A DNA stretch of 64,000 nucleotides, from positions 3,906,001 through 3,970,000 of the forward strand of contig NZ_CP091819.1 of the NCBI RefSeq assembly GCF_019740355.2. Reading direction: 5' to 3'. The position numbers were made by a program, and so were the translations under genes. This DNA comes from Paracrocinitomix mangrovi (GTDB lineage: Bacteria; Bacteroidota; Bacteroidia; Flavobacteriales_D; Crocinitomicaceae). Positions 26,053-36,505 of this stretch are shown piece after piece. Below the pieces are notes generated by a model. That model saw only the letters and a list, made by a program, of their open reading frames with translations, was not told the origin of the DNA and searched no databases. How positions within the stretch are numbered: the first letter of the stretch is position 1; every line of letters begins with the position of its first letter.

Positions 26053-28284
26053 ATGGAAAACAAGACCCAGGAATTAGCTACTCTAGAACAAGCAGTTGAA
26101 TTGGGATTATTGCCCGAAGAATTTGAACAAATCAAAGATATTTTAGGACGTACTCCGAATTTTACTGAGTTATCTATTTACTCTGTAATGTGGTCGGAGC
26201 ATTGCTCTTATAAAAACTCAATCATTTGGTTGAAAACTTTGCCTAAAGATGGTCCACATATGTTGGTAAAAGCAGGTGAAGAAAATGCAGGATTAGTTGA
26301 TATTGGTGATGGTTTGGGATGTGCATTTAAAATTGAATCACACAATCACCCTTCTGCAATTGAACCTTACCAGGGAGCTGCGACCGGAGTAGGTGGAATA
26401 AACCGTGATATTTTTACAATGGGTGCCAGACCAATTGCCCAATTAAATTCTTTGAGATTTGGAGAAATTGATAAAGACAAGACGAAATGGTTGGTAAAAG
26501 GAGTAGTTAAAGGAATTGGAGATTACGGTAATTCATTTGGTGTTCCAATTGTTGGTGGTGAGGTATTCTTTGATAAAAGTTATAATACTAACCCATTGGT
26601 GAATGCTTTTTCTGCCGGTATTTTGGAAGGAAAAATGATTTCTGCAACAGCAAGCGGACCAGGTAACCCAGTTTATATTGTTGGTTCAGCCACAGGTAAA
26701 GATGGTATTGCAGGTGCTGCATTTGCATCTAAGGATATTACTGAAGAGTCTGCACAAGATTTGCCTTCAGTTCAGGTAGGAGATCCATTTCAGGAGAAAC
26801 TATTGTTAGAGGCTACGCTTGAATTGGCAAAAACAGATGCTGTTGTTGGTATGCAAGATATGGGAGCAGCTGGTATTACTTGTTCATCATGTGAAATGAG
26901 TGCCGCAGGTGAAGTTGGAATGGATATCGATCTAAGCAAAGTACCAACACGTCAGGAAAACATGAAAGACTGGGAGATATTGCTTTCAGAATCTCAAGAA
27001 AGAATGTTGGTGGTAATTGAGAAAGGAAAAGAAAAAATTGTTGAAGATATTTTTGAGAAGTGGGATTTACATGCTGTTCAAATTGGTGTTGTAACTGAAG
27101 GAGGAACCATCAATTATTTCATGAATGGTGAAAAAGTAGCTGAAGTTCCGGCTGAATCACTTGTTTTAGGTGGAGGTGCACCAGTTTACGAAAGAGAGTA
27201 TAAAGAGCCTGCATATTACCAGGAGTTCAAGAAATTCAATATTGATGACATTGAACAACCTGAAGATTTAAGTGAAGTTGCATTTTCGTTGATGAAAAAT
27301 GTAAATATTGCTAGCAAAAAATGGGTTTATGAACAGTATGATTCAATGGTAGGAACCAGAACAATGACTACCAATCGCCCATCAGATGCAGGAATTGTAA
27401 ATATTAAAGATACTAACAGAGCATTAGCAATGACGGTGGATTGTAATTCAAGATATGTGAATGCTGATCCTGAAGTTGGTGCGCAAATAGCTGTTTCAGA
27501 AGCAGCAAGAAATATTGTTTGTTCAGGAGGAATCCCTTCAGCAGTTACAAACTGCTTGAATTTTGGAAACCCATACAATCCTGAATCTTACTGGCAGTTT
27601 GTTGGAGCTGTTAAAGGAATGGGTAAAGCTTGTGAAAAGTTTGGTACGCCTGTTACCGGTGGAAATGTATCTTTCTATAATCAAACTGTTATGGATGGAA
27701 AAGAAGAGCCGGTATTTCCAACACCAACTATTGGTATGATAGGGGTAGTGCAAGACAAGTCAAAAATCATGACCCTTGATTTTAAATCAAAAGGAGATTT
27801 AATTTTCTTGTTAGGAGAATCTAAGGATGATATTTCGTCTTCAGAATATTTGGTGAGTTATCACAAGGTAAACGCGTCTCCTGCTCCTTATTTTGATATT
27901 GACAAAGAACATCAGTTGCAAGAATCAGTAAAAAGTTTGATTGATAATCAATTAATTAATGCTGCTCATGATTGTGCGGATGGTGGATTGTTCATCACCC
28001 TAATGGAAATGGCAATGCCAAATGATCTAGGTTTTGATATTGTAACCGATTCAGAAGTTAGAGAAGATGCATTTTTATTTGGTGAAGCTCAAAGTAGAGT
28101 TGTAGTAGCTGTAAATGAAGATCAGGAAGATGAATTTATTGAGCACATGATGAATTCTAAAACACCATATATTTTACTTGGTCACGTAACTAAAGGTAAA
28201 GTATGTGTTGATGATGAGCAATATGGATTCATCAATGAAATGAAAGAAATTTACGATAATGCATTGGCAGCTAAATTGAGCTAG
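26053..28284 (+). CDS. purL: phosphoribosylformylglycinamidine synthase subunit PurL
   Basis: 743 residues from the ATG at 26053 ([13 protein letters not shown]); an in-frame ATG at 26023 adds ten residues not expected in the family. This is the small PurL that works with PurS and PurQ to make formylglycinamidine ribonucleotide in purine synthesis. Motifs: [56 protein letters not shown] in the first half; [40 protein letters not shown] and [10 protein letters not shown] in the second. purS is present in the window but far away on the other strand (35212-35463); purQ is not seen. Confidence 0.96.
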   Translation: MENKTQELATLEQAVELGLLPEEFEQIKDILGRTPNFTELSIYSVMWSEHCSYKNSIIWLKTLPKDGPHMLVKAGEENAGLVDIGDGLGCAFKIESHNHPSAIEPYQGAATGVGGINRDIFTMGARPIAQLNSLRFGEIDKDKTKWLVKGVVKGIGDYGNSFGVPIVGGEVFFDKSYNTNPLVNAFSAGILEGKMISATASGPGNPVYIVGSATGKDGIAGAAFASKDITEESAQDLPSVQVGDPFQEKLLLEATLELAKTDAVVGMQDMGAAGITCSSCEMSAAGEVGMDIDLSKVPTRQENMKDWEILLSESQERMLVVIEKGKEKIVEDIFEKWDLHAVQIGVVTEGGTINYFMNGEKVAEVPAESLVLGGGAPVYEREYKEPAYYQEFKKFNIDDIEQPEDLSEVAFSLMKNVNIASKKWVYEQYDSMVGTRTMTTNRPSDAGIVNIKDTNRALAMTVDCNSRYVNADPEVGAQIAVSEAARNIVCSGGIPSAVTNCLNFGNPYNPESYWQFVGAVKGMGKACEKFGTPVTGGNVSFYNQTVMDGKEEPVFPTPTIGMIGVVQDKSKIMTLDFKSKGDLIFLLGESKDDISSSEYLVSYHKVNASPAPYFDIDKEHQLQESVKSLIDNQLINAAHDCADGGLFITLMEMAMPNDLGFDIVTDSEVREDAFLFGEAQSRVVVAVNEDQEDEFIEHMMNSKTPYILLGHVTKGKVCVDDEQYGFINEMKEIYDNALAAKLS

Positions 28285-28330
28285 TTACATTTTATGTTGA
28301 TCGCGTTATAAAACTGTATCATTTTTTAAG

Positions 28331-30598
28331 ATGAAAAAACTTTTAACCCTTTTCACATTTTTAACCGTTCTCTTATCTTATGGTCAAGATAACTGGGATG
28401 ATTTGTCAGGAGAGGAAAAAGCCTTTTTTTATCATGTAGCCAGACGTAGAGAAATCATTAAACCTGAGTTATTGCATTTGTTTGAATTTACAGATTCAAT
28501 GCGCTGGATAAATGACACTTTACCTAACTACAAACATGTTGAGCGCGAAGTAATAAGTGATCCAAGTAAAATTATTTTACACAAAGATCAGTTTTCAAGA
28601 AAAGCGGATGGAGTAGTTTCGGATTTGGCAACTCATTTTGCATTGTGGGAATTAGATCAGGTATTGAAATTTCGTAATTCAGATTTAGAGATCCATCAGC
28701 ATTTAAGACCAAAACAAGAACAGTTTGAGAAGTATGTTTTGGAGAAAATTCCACAATCTGCCGTGCAGACATTAGGTAGTGGAAAATTTGTAGTGCGCAA
28801 GGCAATTCAAGCTTATTATGAACCTGCTCTGCAAACTTCAGATCGAATGGCTGGTTTGGCCAATGCCGGATTTTCACTGAATGATCAAATGCTTATTGTA
28901 AATGCTATTGAACATGCCGAAGAAAAATATGTTCAGGTAAGATCCTATGAGATATTTCAAATGTTGGGTGGTGAAGCAGAAGATTACATAAATATTCTTT
29001 CAGCAGCTGGAGATGGCTCAGGATTTTCTTCATTAGAAGGTGGACTCCCTACACCATACAACAGAACATTGCCGGATGACAAAGGTATGTTTAGGTTCAC
29101 TTTTGAAATTAAGGTAAAACCTAAAACTTATGAGCAAACTCACTCAAAACGTCCCGTTAAGGATGAAGAGTTTATTGCAGTGAATAGTGTTAGAAAACAT
29201 GATTTCAAGACCAGAGGTGACATGTCTACTGTTGTTCATTTTGACGTTTATGGATATCACCCTGAAAGACAAACCACCATGGTGATTCAAAAAGGAGGAG
29301 CCTCTTATGTATTGTATGGTAAAAATGAGCACAGATTGTTATCTCCTGATAGTACATATGGAAAAGGGACAACTTATTGGAGGCTTTTGTATGAGTTAGA
29401 GCATGTTCATATCGCCAAATTAAATGAGGCGCTTTATGGTAAAAGAGGATATGAATTTCATATTGACAGATATGAAAAGAAAATTGAAAGTACCCTCATG
29501 CTGATCAAAAAAACAGAAAAGAAATTAGATGAATTAAGACATAAGCCAGAAGGAAAACCTAAAATCAAAAAGAAAAAATTTAAGAAGAAAGATCTTGAAA
29601 CATCTGATCAATCAGGAACAGGACATCCAACATCTGCCTTGTCAAAAAATGATAAAAAGAAAAACATTGAACAAAACAGATTGGTCCATTTAAATACGCA
29701 ACTAGAAAATGAAAAACGTATTCTGGCTGAGTTAAAATTGGAAATGGAAATTGCCTATTTCAAATTACAAGAGTACAAAACCTTGCTAGATGTAATGCAA
29801 AAGAACATTGGGTACATTTTTATGGAGTATGAACAAGAAGGAGATATTTATACATTCAAAGATGGGGCAACTTTCAATTATGCAACCCAAGATTTTACTT
29901 TCCCTGCTAATGGGAAAAAAGAGTCATTTAAAATCAATCACATTGCTTTTGGAAAAACGGTTTTTGCAAGCTCTATAGATGAAACATTTGTTCATATGTT
30001 ACTAACTTCTGTAAAAGAAGAAGACAAATACACTTACGAAAAGTATGTAGGAAGAACAGAATCTACCTTTGCTATGAGTGAAAATGACAGTATTCAAACC
30101 ATGGAGATTTTTCAAAAAATAATTGAAAAAGAAATGCCTGTTGAAATGACTGTTTACGCAGGTGGGATCGTTGGTAAAAATGATCAGGGATATTATAGAG
30201 ATTCAACTACTAAAGTAGAAGATTACAATAAAGAAAACGAATTAAATGATCAGGTGTGGAAATATCGTGCAGACTGGGATTCTAAAATCAATTTGGAAGT
30301 AACGGTTTGGCAAGATGCTATGAAACCTTTTAACTTTGAAAGTATGCAAAAAGGATATGACAAATTAAAAGGTAAGTATCCACAGCTTAATGAAATTGAC
30401 TATTCTTCAGCAATAAAAGCTCATTATTTAGCTTACCAATGGGTTGAGCAAATGAAACAACTAGTTCCTAAATGGTTCAAGAAACCTGAAGAGCAAAGTG
30501 CGGTACTTAAAGCGTTGAACAAAGTAAAAATTGGCAAAGTTGGTTTTGCTGATGGAAGTATTTGGGCAAAAGTTCCTTTGGTGAAACCCGGAGAATAA
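28331..30598 (+). CDS. large secreted protein of unknown function with coiled coil
   Basis: 755 residues, unrecognised. A signal peptide ends at LLSYGQ. An N-terminal half of mixed alpha/beta character carries a G-rich turn (SAAGDGSGFSSLEGG); about 365-505 is a Lys/Glu-rich coiled coil interrupted by a very basic KPKIKKKKFKKKD stretch; the C-terminal part again reads as a folded domain ending IWAKVPLVKPGE. No catalytic motif, sorting tail or membrane helix is visible, so it is probably periplasmic. It lies 46 bases after purL and 53 before tatC with no terminator on either side, but functional linkage to purine synthesis is doubtful. Confidence 0.7.
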   Translation: MKKLLTLFTFLTVLLSYGQDNWDDLSGEEKAFFYHVARRREIIKPELLHLFEFTDSMRWINDTLPNYKHVEREVISDPSKIILHKDQFSRKADGVVSDLATHFALWELDQVLKFRNSDLEIHQHLRPKQEQFEKYVLEKIPQSAVQTLGSGKFVVRKAIQAYYEPALQTSDRMAGLANAGFSLNDQMLIVNAIEHAEEKYVQVRSYEIFQMLGGEAEDYINILSAAGDGSGFSSLEGGLPTPYNRTLPDDKGMFRFTFEIKVKPKTYEQTHSKRPVKDEEFIAVNSVRKHDFKTRGDMSTVVHFDVYGYHPERQTTMVIQKGGASYVLYGKNEHRLLSPDSTYGKGTTYWRLLYELEHVHIAKLNEALYGKRGYEFHIDRYEKKIESTLMLIKKTEKKLDELRHKPEGKPKIKKKKFKKKDLETSDQSGTGHPTSALSKNDKKKNIEQNRLVHLNTQLENEKRILAELKLEMEIAYFKLQEYKTLLDVMQKNIGYIFMEYEQEGDIYTFKDGATFNYATQDFTFPANGKKESFKINHIAFGKTVFASSIDETFVHMLLTSVKEEDKYTYEKYVGRTESTFAMSENDSIQTMEIFQKIIEKEMPVEMTVYAGGIVGKNDQGYYRDSTTKVEDYNKENELNDQVWKYRADWDSKINLEVTVWQDAMKPFNFESMQKGYDKLKGKYPQLNEIDYSSAIKAHYLAYQWVEQMKQLVPKWFKKPEEQSAVLKALNKVKIGKVGFADGSIWAKVPLVKPGE

Positions 30599-30634
30599 AT
30601 GCACCTCTTATTTAATTCGAATCTAAGAATATCC

Positions 30635-30642
30635 TAAATTTG
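30635..30642 (+). promoter_or_regulatory. -7 element of tatC
   Basis: TAAATTTG, a full match to TAnnTTTG, ends ten bases before the ATG at 30652. Because it covers the alternative TTG start at 30640, it supports 30652 as the true start of tatC. Confidence 0.5.
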
Positions 30643-30651
30643 CAGTCGCAA

Positions 30652-31455
30652 ATGGCCGAAGAGCAAGAAGATAAAAGCATGTCATTTTTGAGCCATCTTG
30701 AAGAATTAAGATGGCGCCTGGTGAAGTCTGCAATAGCAATTGTTGTATTTGCTATTGTAATTTTCTATTTCACAGAGTGGATCACCAATAATATCTTTTT
30801 AAAGTTGGCTGATCCGGATTTTCCAATATTCAGATTTTTCTGCTGGGCCTTTGATTTATGTGCTAATAAAATTGATATCAATTGGCAATCTGTTGAAATG
30901 ACAGGTCAATTTGGAACCAACTTGATGATGGCTATTCTTGGTGGAATTGTAGTTGCTTTTCCATGGATCTTTTACCAAATATGGTCCTTTGTTAAACCCG
31001 GCTTGAAAGAAAGAGAAATTAATGCAGTAAAGGGAATTGTATTTTTCGTGAGCATCCTGTTTTTTATGGGTATCATGTTTGGCTATTTCGTGATTGCACC
31101 TTTAACGGTTCAGTTTTTTGGGAACTGGCAAATGGCTGAGAATATTCACAATAATATCACTATCAATTCATATCTGAAAACAATTGTATCAACAGTTTTT
31201 TTTACAGGATTGTTGTTCTTGTTGCCTGTGGTAATCATGATTTTTACAAAACTGGGAATCATTACTTCGGCATGGTTAAAAAAGTACCGTAAACACTCAT
31301 TTATTGCCGTGTTAATCATAGCGGCGGTTATTACTCCTCCTGACCTATTTACGCAAATTGTAGTGGCAATTCCTATCGTAGGGCTTTATGAGTTTGGGAT
31401 AATAATCTCAAAACGTATTGAAAAAAAGCGCTATAATGATAGTATCAAGCAGTAA
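30652..31455 (+). CDS. tatC: twin-arginine translocase subunit TatC
   Basis: 267 residues. TatC is the inner-membrane receptor for folded proteins with RR signal peptides. Seen: the N-terminal MSFLSHLEELRWRLVKS motif that defines the family, six hydrophobic segments, the conserved first periplasmic-loop FPWIFYQIWSFVKPGLKEREINA, and the AVITPPDLFTQIVVAIPIVGLYE region near the end. A TTG upstream at 30640 is in frame but would lie on the -7 element. No tatA/B gene is adjacent. The DUF5686-like gene follows after 40 bases. Confidence 0.96.
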   Translation: MAEEQEDKSMSFLSHLEELRWRLVKSAIAIVVFAIVIFYFTEWITNNIFLKLADPDFPIFRFFCWAFDLCANKIDINWQSVEMTGQFGTNLMMAILGGIVVAFPWIFYQIWSFVKPGLKEREINAVKGIVFFVSILFFMGIMFGYFVIAPLTVQFFGNWQMAENIHNNITINSYLKTIVSTVFFTGLLFLLPVVIMIFTKLGIITSAWLKKYRKHSFIAVLIIAAVITPPDLFTQIVVAIPIVGLYEFGIIISKRIEKKRYNDSIKQ

Positions 31456-31473
31456 AGTAGCGGCGAATTTTCT

Positions 31474-31481
31474 TATTTTTG
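31474..31481 (+). promoter_or_regulatory. candidate -7 element for the DUF5686-like gene
   Basis: TATTTTTG fits TAnnTTTG and lies 14 bases before the ATG at 31496. No -33 box is evident, and transcription from tatC may also read through. Confidence 0.35.
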
Positions 31482-31495
31482 GTTGAGCCTAGTCT

Positions 31496-33979
31496 ATGAA
31501 GCGTAGTCTTATACTTATACTACTCCTTTTTATTGCCAATTTAAGTTTGTCGCAAATTACACAGGTGCGCGGTGTAGTGATCGATTCTATTACCGGTAGC
31601 CCATTGCCTTATGTTAAAGTAAAGTCAATAAATGGAACAGCCGGAACACTTACGGATACTTCAGGACATTACACCCTTCTTTTAAAAAATGCAGCTACAG
31701 ATACCATTGAGTTTTCTTCTGTAGGATATATCTCGCAAAGAATTACTGTTACTCCTGAAATTCCTAATGAGGTAAATATCTTCTTGGTGCCAAATGTCAA
31801 AAGTTTTGATGTGGTTGAAATCATTGCAGGTGAAAATCCTGCATTTGAAATCCTCAGAAAGGTTAAAGAACATAAAAAGTACAATGACCCTTATCAGTTA
31901 GAAGCTTACGAATGTGAGGTGTACAATAAAATGCAGTTTGATGTCAATAAGTTAGGAGATAATTTTGAAGAACGTAAGGCTTTTAATAAAATGAAAGTGG
32001 TAAACGATTATGTTGATTACGACTCAACAGTTGGAGCCAAGTATATCCCAATTTTGTTAACCGAATCTATCTCTGATTATTATTTTAAAAGTGCTCCGGT
32101 TCAAATAAAAGAAGAAATTAAAGCCAACAGAATTACAGGAGTAGACTATATGCAATTGGAGAAGTTTACCGGTGATATGCATCAAAATGTAAATGTTTAT
32201 GACAATTACATTGAGTTATTCAACAAAGAGTTTATGAGTCCTATTGCAGATGGAGGTAAGTTGTTTTATAAATACTATTTGCAGGATAATGATACCATTG
32301 ATGGTGTAGTTTGCTATCATTTAAAGTTTGTTCCAAAACGCAAAGGAGACGCAGTATTTGATGGTGATATTTGGATAGCGGATTCGTCCTATGCTGTAAA
32401 GCAAATCATAGCAGATATTCCCAATAATGTCAATTTGAATTATGTTTCTGATTTGCATGTTGAGCAGTATTACAGTGAGGTAGAACCTGGTGTTTGGATG
32501 TTAGTTGATGAACAAATGAAAGGCTACTTTGATCTGTTTAATGATTTCAAGAAAAAGAAACTTTTAGGTGCTACCGTTCACAAACATACAAGTAGAAAAG
32601 ATTTTGTAATCAATCAACCAAAAGACTTTAATTTTTATGTGGCAGATGTTGTGCTTTCTGATAGTGCTAAAGTACAGGATGAATCTTATTGGGAAGAACA
32701 CAGACACAATGAATTGTCTCAAGAAGAACAAGGCGTTATAGAGATGGTGGATTCGCTTAAAAACAACAAGCGTTTCAAATTTTATGAGAATCTTACCTAT
32801 ATGGCGTATACGGGGTTTTGGCGAACCGGACCGATTGAAATTGGTTCAATTTACTCTTTGTACAATAAAAATACAGTAGAAGGACACCGACTGATGTTGG
32901 CTTTAAGAACTAGTAATAAGTTCAGTACAAAGGTGGAGATTAACGCTTTTGGTATTTACGGATTTGGTGATCAGGATTTTAAATATGGTGGATCATTGCG
33001 TTGGAAAATTAGAAATGCACCAAGAGAAATGTTCCGTATTGGTTATCGAAGAAGAATTGAACAGTTAGGCTTGGCACCATCCATTGGAGAAATTGGGAAT
33101 TCATTTACTACGCTCTTCTCATTAGGGCCTTTGGATAAATTAACCATGGTTGAAAAAGGATCTGTCTCCCTTGAAAAAGATTGGCGATTTGATATGCGTA
33201 CGTTCCATTCAGTTGAATGGAAAAAATTTACACCATTAGGAACTTCTGATTATAGTAGAATTGATTTATCTACAGGAGATACAAATAAAATCAGCAACAT
33301 CACTTCTTTTGAAGTGCGTAATCAAATTATGTTTACCAAAGAAGAGAAGTTTTTAAATGGTCAGTTTGATAGAGTTTCCTTGGGGTCAAAATATCCGATT
33401 ATTTCATTAACTCATACCTGGGGAATTAAGGATGTAATAGGCAGTGAATATGATTTTCATAGATTAGATTTTGTATATGACCACCGTCCAAGAGTGGGAA
33501 TGTTTGGTAGAATTCAGTATTCAATTTACGCCGGTAAAGTATTTGGACAAGTTCCATATCCATTTTTAAACATTCATCCTGGGAATCAAACATTGTATTT
33601 ACAATTAACCACTTTCAATTTGATGAGGTATTATGAGTTTATTTCTGACGAATGGGTAGGGATCAATTTTGAGCATAGGTTGCAAGGGTTTATCATGGAT
33701 AGAATTCCATTAATCAAGAAAGCAAAATTGAGATTAGTCTACAATGCAAAAATGATAGTGGGGAGATACAATAATAAGCACAATGAAGAGTTATTATTGC
33801 CAACTTACTCCTATCGTTTACAATATCCGTATTATGAAGTAGGAGCGGGGATAGAGAATATCTTTAAGTTCATTAGAGTAGATGCAGTTTGGCGATTGTC
33901 TTACAGAGATCATATTGACTCTAATGGAAACCAGGTGAGAAACTTTGGCGTGTTTTTCACTTTTAAAACAGATTTTTAA
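31496..33979 (+). CDS. DUF5686-type outer-membrane protein with carboxypeptidase-like regulatory domain
   Basis: 827 residues. Signal peptide to about 20 (SLSQ); a carboxypeptidase-regulatory-like beta domain about 24-95 (VRGVVIDSITGSPLPYVKV, TLTDTSGHYTLLL, SVGYISQRI); then a region with the DUF5686 pattern (EIIAGENPAFEILRKVKEHKKYNDP) and a long beta-rich C-terminal half, probably a barrel, ending in FGVFFTFKTDF with the terminal aromatic expected for outer-membrane insertion. The family is common in Bacteroidota and of unknown function. It sits between tatC and lptB, in a region devoted to export. Confidence 0.85.
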   Translation: MKRSLILILLLFIANLSLSQITQVRGVVIDSITGSPLPYVKVKSINGTAGTLTDTSGHYTLLLKNAATDTIEFSSVGYISQRITVTPEIPNEVNIFLVPNVKSFDVVEIIAGENPAFEILRKVKEHKKYNDPYQLEAYECEVYNKMQFDVNKLGDNFEERKAFNKMKVVNDYVDYDSTVGAKYIPILLTESISDYYFKSAPVQIKEEIKANRITGVDYMQLEKFTGDMHQNVNVYDNYIELFNKEFMSPIADGGKLFYKYYLQDNDTIDGVVCYHLKFVPKRKGDAVFDGDIWIADSSYAVKQIIADIPNNVNLNYVSDLHVEQYYSEVEPGVWMLVDEQMKGYFDLFNDFKKKKLLGATVHKHTSRKDFVINQPKDFNFYVADVVLSDSAKVQDESYWEEHRHNELSQEEQGVIEMVDSLKNNKRFKFYENLTYMAYTGFWRTGPIEIGSIYSLYNKNTVEGHRLMLALRTSNKFSTKVEINAFGIYGFGDQDFKYGGSLRWKIRNAPREMFRIGYRRRIEQLGLAPSIGEIGNSFTTLFSLGPLDKLTMVEKGSVSLEKDWRFDMRTFHSVEWKKFTPLGTSDYSRIDLSTGDTNKISNITSFEVRNQIMFTKEEKFLNGQFDRVSLGSKYPIISLTHTWGIKDVIGSEYDFHRLDFVYDHRPRVGMFGRIQYSIYAGKVFGQVPYPFLNIHPGNQTLYLQLTTFNLMRYYEFISDEWVGINFEHRLQGFIMDRIPLIKKAKLRLVYNAKMIVGRYNNKHNEELLLPTYSYRLQYPYYEVGAGIENIFKFIRVDAVWRLSYRDHIDSNGNQVRNFGVFFTFKTDF

Positions 33980-33980
33980 G

Positions 33981-34009
33981 TTGAGGCTAAACAAGGATGT
34001 TTAACTTTA
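33981..34009 (+). promoter_or_regulatory. candidate promoter of lptB
   Basis: TTG at 33981-33983 and TAACTTTA at 34002-34009 (one mismatch to TAnnTTTG) are 18 bases apart; the ATG of lptB follows 12 bases later. Confidence 0.35.
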
Positions 34010-34021
34010 CTGCCGATTTTA

Positions 34022-35215
34022 ATGAAGCTTAGAGCAGAACATATACAAAAGATTTACAAGGGGAGAAAAGTTGTAAAAGACGTCTCTATTGAAGTGAATC
34101 AGGGTGAAATTGTTGGGTTATTGGGACCTAATGGTGCAGGTAAAACAACTTCTTTTTACATGATAGTTGGTTTAATTAAACCCAATGCCGGAAAAGTATT
34201 TCTAGAAGGTGAAGATATCACCAATATGGCCATGTACAAAAGAGCTCAAATTGGAATCGGATATTTACCTCAAGAAGTCTCTGTTTTTAGAAAAATGAGT
34301 GTTGAAGACAACATCATGACCGTTTTGGAAATGACCGTGAAATCAAAATCTGAAAGAGAAGCTAAGTTAGAGGAGTTGTTGGATGAATTTGGATTGCAGC
34401 ACGTTCGTAAAAACATTGGTAGAAGCTTATCCGGTGGAGAAAAAAGAAGAACCGAGATTGCAAGAGCTCTGGCAAGTAATCCTAAGTTTATTTTGTTGGA
34501 TGAGCCTTTTGCGGGAGTAGATCCTATTGCTGTTGAAGACATTCAGAAAATTGTAGCCAAGCTCAAAAGGAAAAATATTGGTGTTTTGATCACAGATCAC
34601 AATGTGCAGGAAACACTTTCTATAACTGACAGAACTTATTTGTTGTTTGAAGGAGCCATTCTAAAGGCTGGAACTGCCGAAGATTTGGCTGCCGATCCAC
34701 AAGTAAGAAAAGTTTATTTGGGTCAAAACTTTGAGTTGAGAAAAATCAACGTTTTAGAAGATGATGAACCAAAATATGATGAATTTGGTGACAGAATTGT
34801 AACGGGTGATCGCAAGATTGATTATGTCAAAAATATGATCAATGTTTGTAGGGTTACTACCAATAAAATAGGAAGTGGGATCAGAATAAATCAATCTGCC
34901 ATCAATGAAATCAAAGAACTAATTCAAAGAGTTCATGATTTTAAAGAGTTTTTTAAGGCCGAAGATTTGGGATCAAGAGCAGGAGAATTAATCAATGAAA
35001 TAAAATTTGGTCCTTCTTCAAATTATAATTTAAGATTACACGGATCCTTAGCAGGATTTGTGATTTTGTTTATTATTCCAATTATAGGTTGGGGAGTTTT
35101 AGCCTATATGTTCTTCAGTGTAAAAAAGGTAAAAAAGGACATTTCAGCGCTTCAAAGTAAATTGGAAGCCCTAAATCAATTACTAGAAAATCCTGAATTA
35201 GAGAAAATGCTCTAA
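34022..35215 (+). CDS. lptB: LPS export ABC ATPase LptB with C-terminal membrane-anchored extension
   Basis: Residues 1-240 are a complete LptB, the cytoplasmic ATPase powering LPS transport through LptFGC: Walker [10 protein letters not shown] (35-43), Q-loop [13 protein letters not shown], signature [14 protein letters not shown], Walker [14 protein letters not shown], switch H193. The family normally stops near residue 240 ([12 protein letters not shown]). Here the frame continues 155 residues: an acidic stretch ([12 protein letters not shown]), a helical part, one transmembrane segment (about 343-366, [17 protein letters not shown]) and a C-terminal coiled coil. The join is in frame with no sign of a frameshift. 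Its TAA overlaps the stop of purS. The extension's function is unknown; it could tether LptB to the membrane. Confidence 0.92.
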   Translation: MKLRAEHIQKIYKGRKVVKDVSIEVNQGEIVGLLGPNGAGKTTSFYMIVGLIKPNAGKVFLEGEDITNMAMYKRAQIGIGYLPQEVSVFRKMSVEDNIMTVLEMTVKSKSEREAKLEELLDEFGLQHVRKNIGRSLSGGEKRRTEIARALASNPKFILLDEPFAGVDPIAVEDIQKIVAKLKRKNIGVLITDHNVQETLSITDRTYLLFEGAILKAGTAEDLAADPQVRKVYLGQNFELRKINVLEDDEPKYDEFGDRIVTGDRKIDYVKNMINVCRVTTNKIGSGIRINQSAINEIKELIQRVHDFKEFFKAEDLGSRAGELINEIKFGPSSNYNLRLHGSLAGFVILFIIPIIGWGVLAYMFFSVKKVKKDISALQSKLEALNQLLENPELEKML

Positions 35216-35463
35216 GCTTCTTCTACTGTAAAAGTAAAAGACTCCATAATTTGATTAGCTAACAACTTTTTACAAGCTTCTTCAGTTTTTGCTTCAGCTG
35301 TTGCTTTTGAGTCAGCCTCAATAAATAAACGGATGTGTTTTCCAATTCTAACACCTGAAATTTCGCTTAAGCCAAGGTTTCCCATTGATTGAGTTACAGC
35401 TTTTCCTTGAGGGTCTAGCAATGCTTCAAGTGGCATGATATCGATTTCAGCTTTGAATTTCAT
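35212..35463 (-). CDS. purS: phosphoribosylformylglycinamidine synthase subunit PurS
   Basis: 83 residues, the typical PurS size. PurS is the small dimeric subunit that bridges PurL and PurQ. The sequence fits: [22 protein letters not shown], then the helix-strand [20 protein letters not shown] and C-terminal [16 protein letters not shown]. Its start lies 17 bases inside the end of pssA, so the two are cotranscribed. It is separated from purL by more than 6 kb and lies on the opposite strand. Confidence 0.92.
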   Translation of the reverse strand: MKFKAEIDIMPLEALLDPQGKAVTQSMGNLGLSEISGVRIGKHIRLFIEADSKATAEAKTEEACKKLLANQIMESFTFTVEEA

Positions 35464-36295
35464 TTTTGTCAGATTTGGTTATAACGTTATTAATGATGGA
35501 CAAAACTAGGTATAATAAGATAATTAATGGCAATGCCCACCAGAATAAAGTTGCCAACATTACCGCCGATAATGTTAAAAAGATATACCTGATCTCATTG
35601 CCTTTCCATCCAAACTTCTTGAATTTGAGAGCAAATAATGGGATTGGAGCAACCATTAGTATGGAGAGGATTATTGAAATAGCTACCAAAAAATAGGGGT
35701 GAATTAGAAGTGCTGCAATAGCAAGTTCTGATTGACTAGTTATGTTTGAAGTTATTATCGGAATTGCAGCAATAAAAATGGTCATTGCAGGAGTAGGAAG
35801 TCCAATAAAACCTGATGTTTGTCTTGTGTCTAAATTGAATTTAGCCAAACGAAACATAGCGAATATTGGAATAATCAAGGCAAAAAACTGAATGGGCTGA
35901 ATAGTCAATAGATGAGAAGTAGATATATCCACTATTTCAGTACCAAAGTTGAAGTTGTCAACTTGCCAATTGATATTTAAAAAATCACTAGAATTGTTAA
36001 TATATTTTATGATGGTCCTATCATAATATAAGGGATCTAGCATTGTGTAAATCATGATTCCTGGGGCAACGCCAAATGTCACCATATCAGCCAATGAGTC
36101 TAGTTGTTTTCCCAATTCGCTGGGTACTTTTAAAAGCCTAGCAACAAATCCATCTAAAAAATCCAGCAAAGCAGATATAAGAATGCAAAATGGAGCGAGT
36201 TCAATATTTCCATTCAGGGTTAAAACAATTGCTAAAATCCCTCCAACAAGGTTTCCGGCTGTAAACAAATGCGGTATTAAGCGTCTAATTGCCAT
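35447..36295 (-). CDS. pssA: CDP-diacylglycerol--serine O-phosphatidyltransferase
   Basis: 282 residues, an inner-membrane enzyme making phosphatidylserine, the precursor of phosphatidylethanolamine. The CDP-alcohol phosphotransferase signature D-x2-D-G-x2-A-R-x8-G-x3-D-x3-D is present in DFLDGFVARLLKVPSE and GKQLDSLADMV, and about eight hydrophobic segments follow. A 14-base palindrome (GTAC-A5-TGTAC type) at 36297-36310 lies directly before the start codon. It overlaps purS by 17 bases. No phosphatidylserine decarboxylase gene is adjacent. Confidence 0.94.
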   Translation of the reverse strand: MAIRRLIPHLFTAGNLVGGILAIVLTLNGNIELAPFCILISALLDFLDGFVARLLKVPSELGKQLDSLADMVTFGVAPGIMIYTMLDPLYYDRTIIKYINNSSDFLNINWQVDNFNFGTEIVDISTSHLLTIQPIQFFALIIPIFAMFRLAKFNLDTRQTSGFIGLPTPAMTIFIAAIPIITSNITSQSELAIAALLIHPYFLVAISIILSILMVAPIPLFALKFKKFGWKGNEIRYIFLTLSAVMLATLFWWALPLIILLYLVLSIINNVITKSDKNEIQS

Positions 36296-36505
36296 AGTAC
36301 AAAAATGTACATTTTATTGGATTGTTGATTCATTTACCTAGTGACTGAAAGAAAAATTAGTTCCACTCAACGAAAATAAAGTGATTAAAACAATCCTTTT
36401 TGTACTTTCAAACGTAATAATTTAAAAGCATTGAAGACAATTTTTAAAGGCTTTATGAGTTTATACTTTCGTCCTTATTAATTGTTAATTTTACGCTTTG
36501 TCGTT

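Noticed and set aside
34022-35215. Frameshift or gene fusion error as cause of the long LptB
   Set aside because: The reading frame is continuous with normal codon use, and the last part has its own TM helix and coiled coil, so it does not look like readthrough of a broken gene; a real extension is preferred, though comparison with relatives would decide.
36297-36310. GTACA-A4-TGTAC palindrome before pssA as an operator
   Set aside because: It lies directly at the start codon without a recognisable promoter; noted in the pssA entry but too weak for a separate claim.
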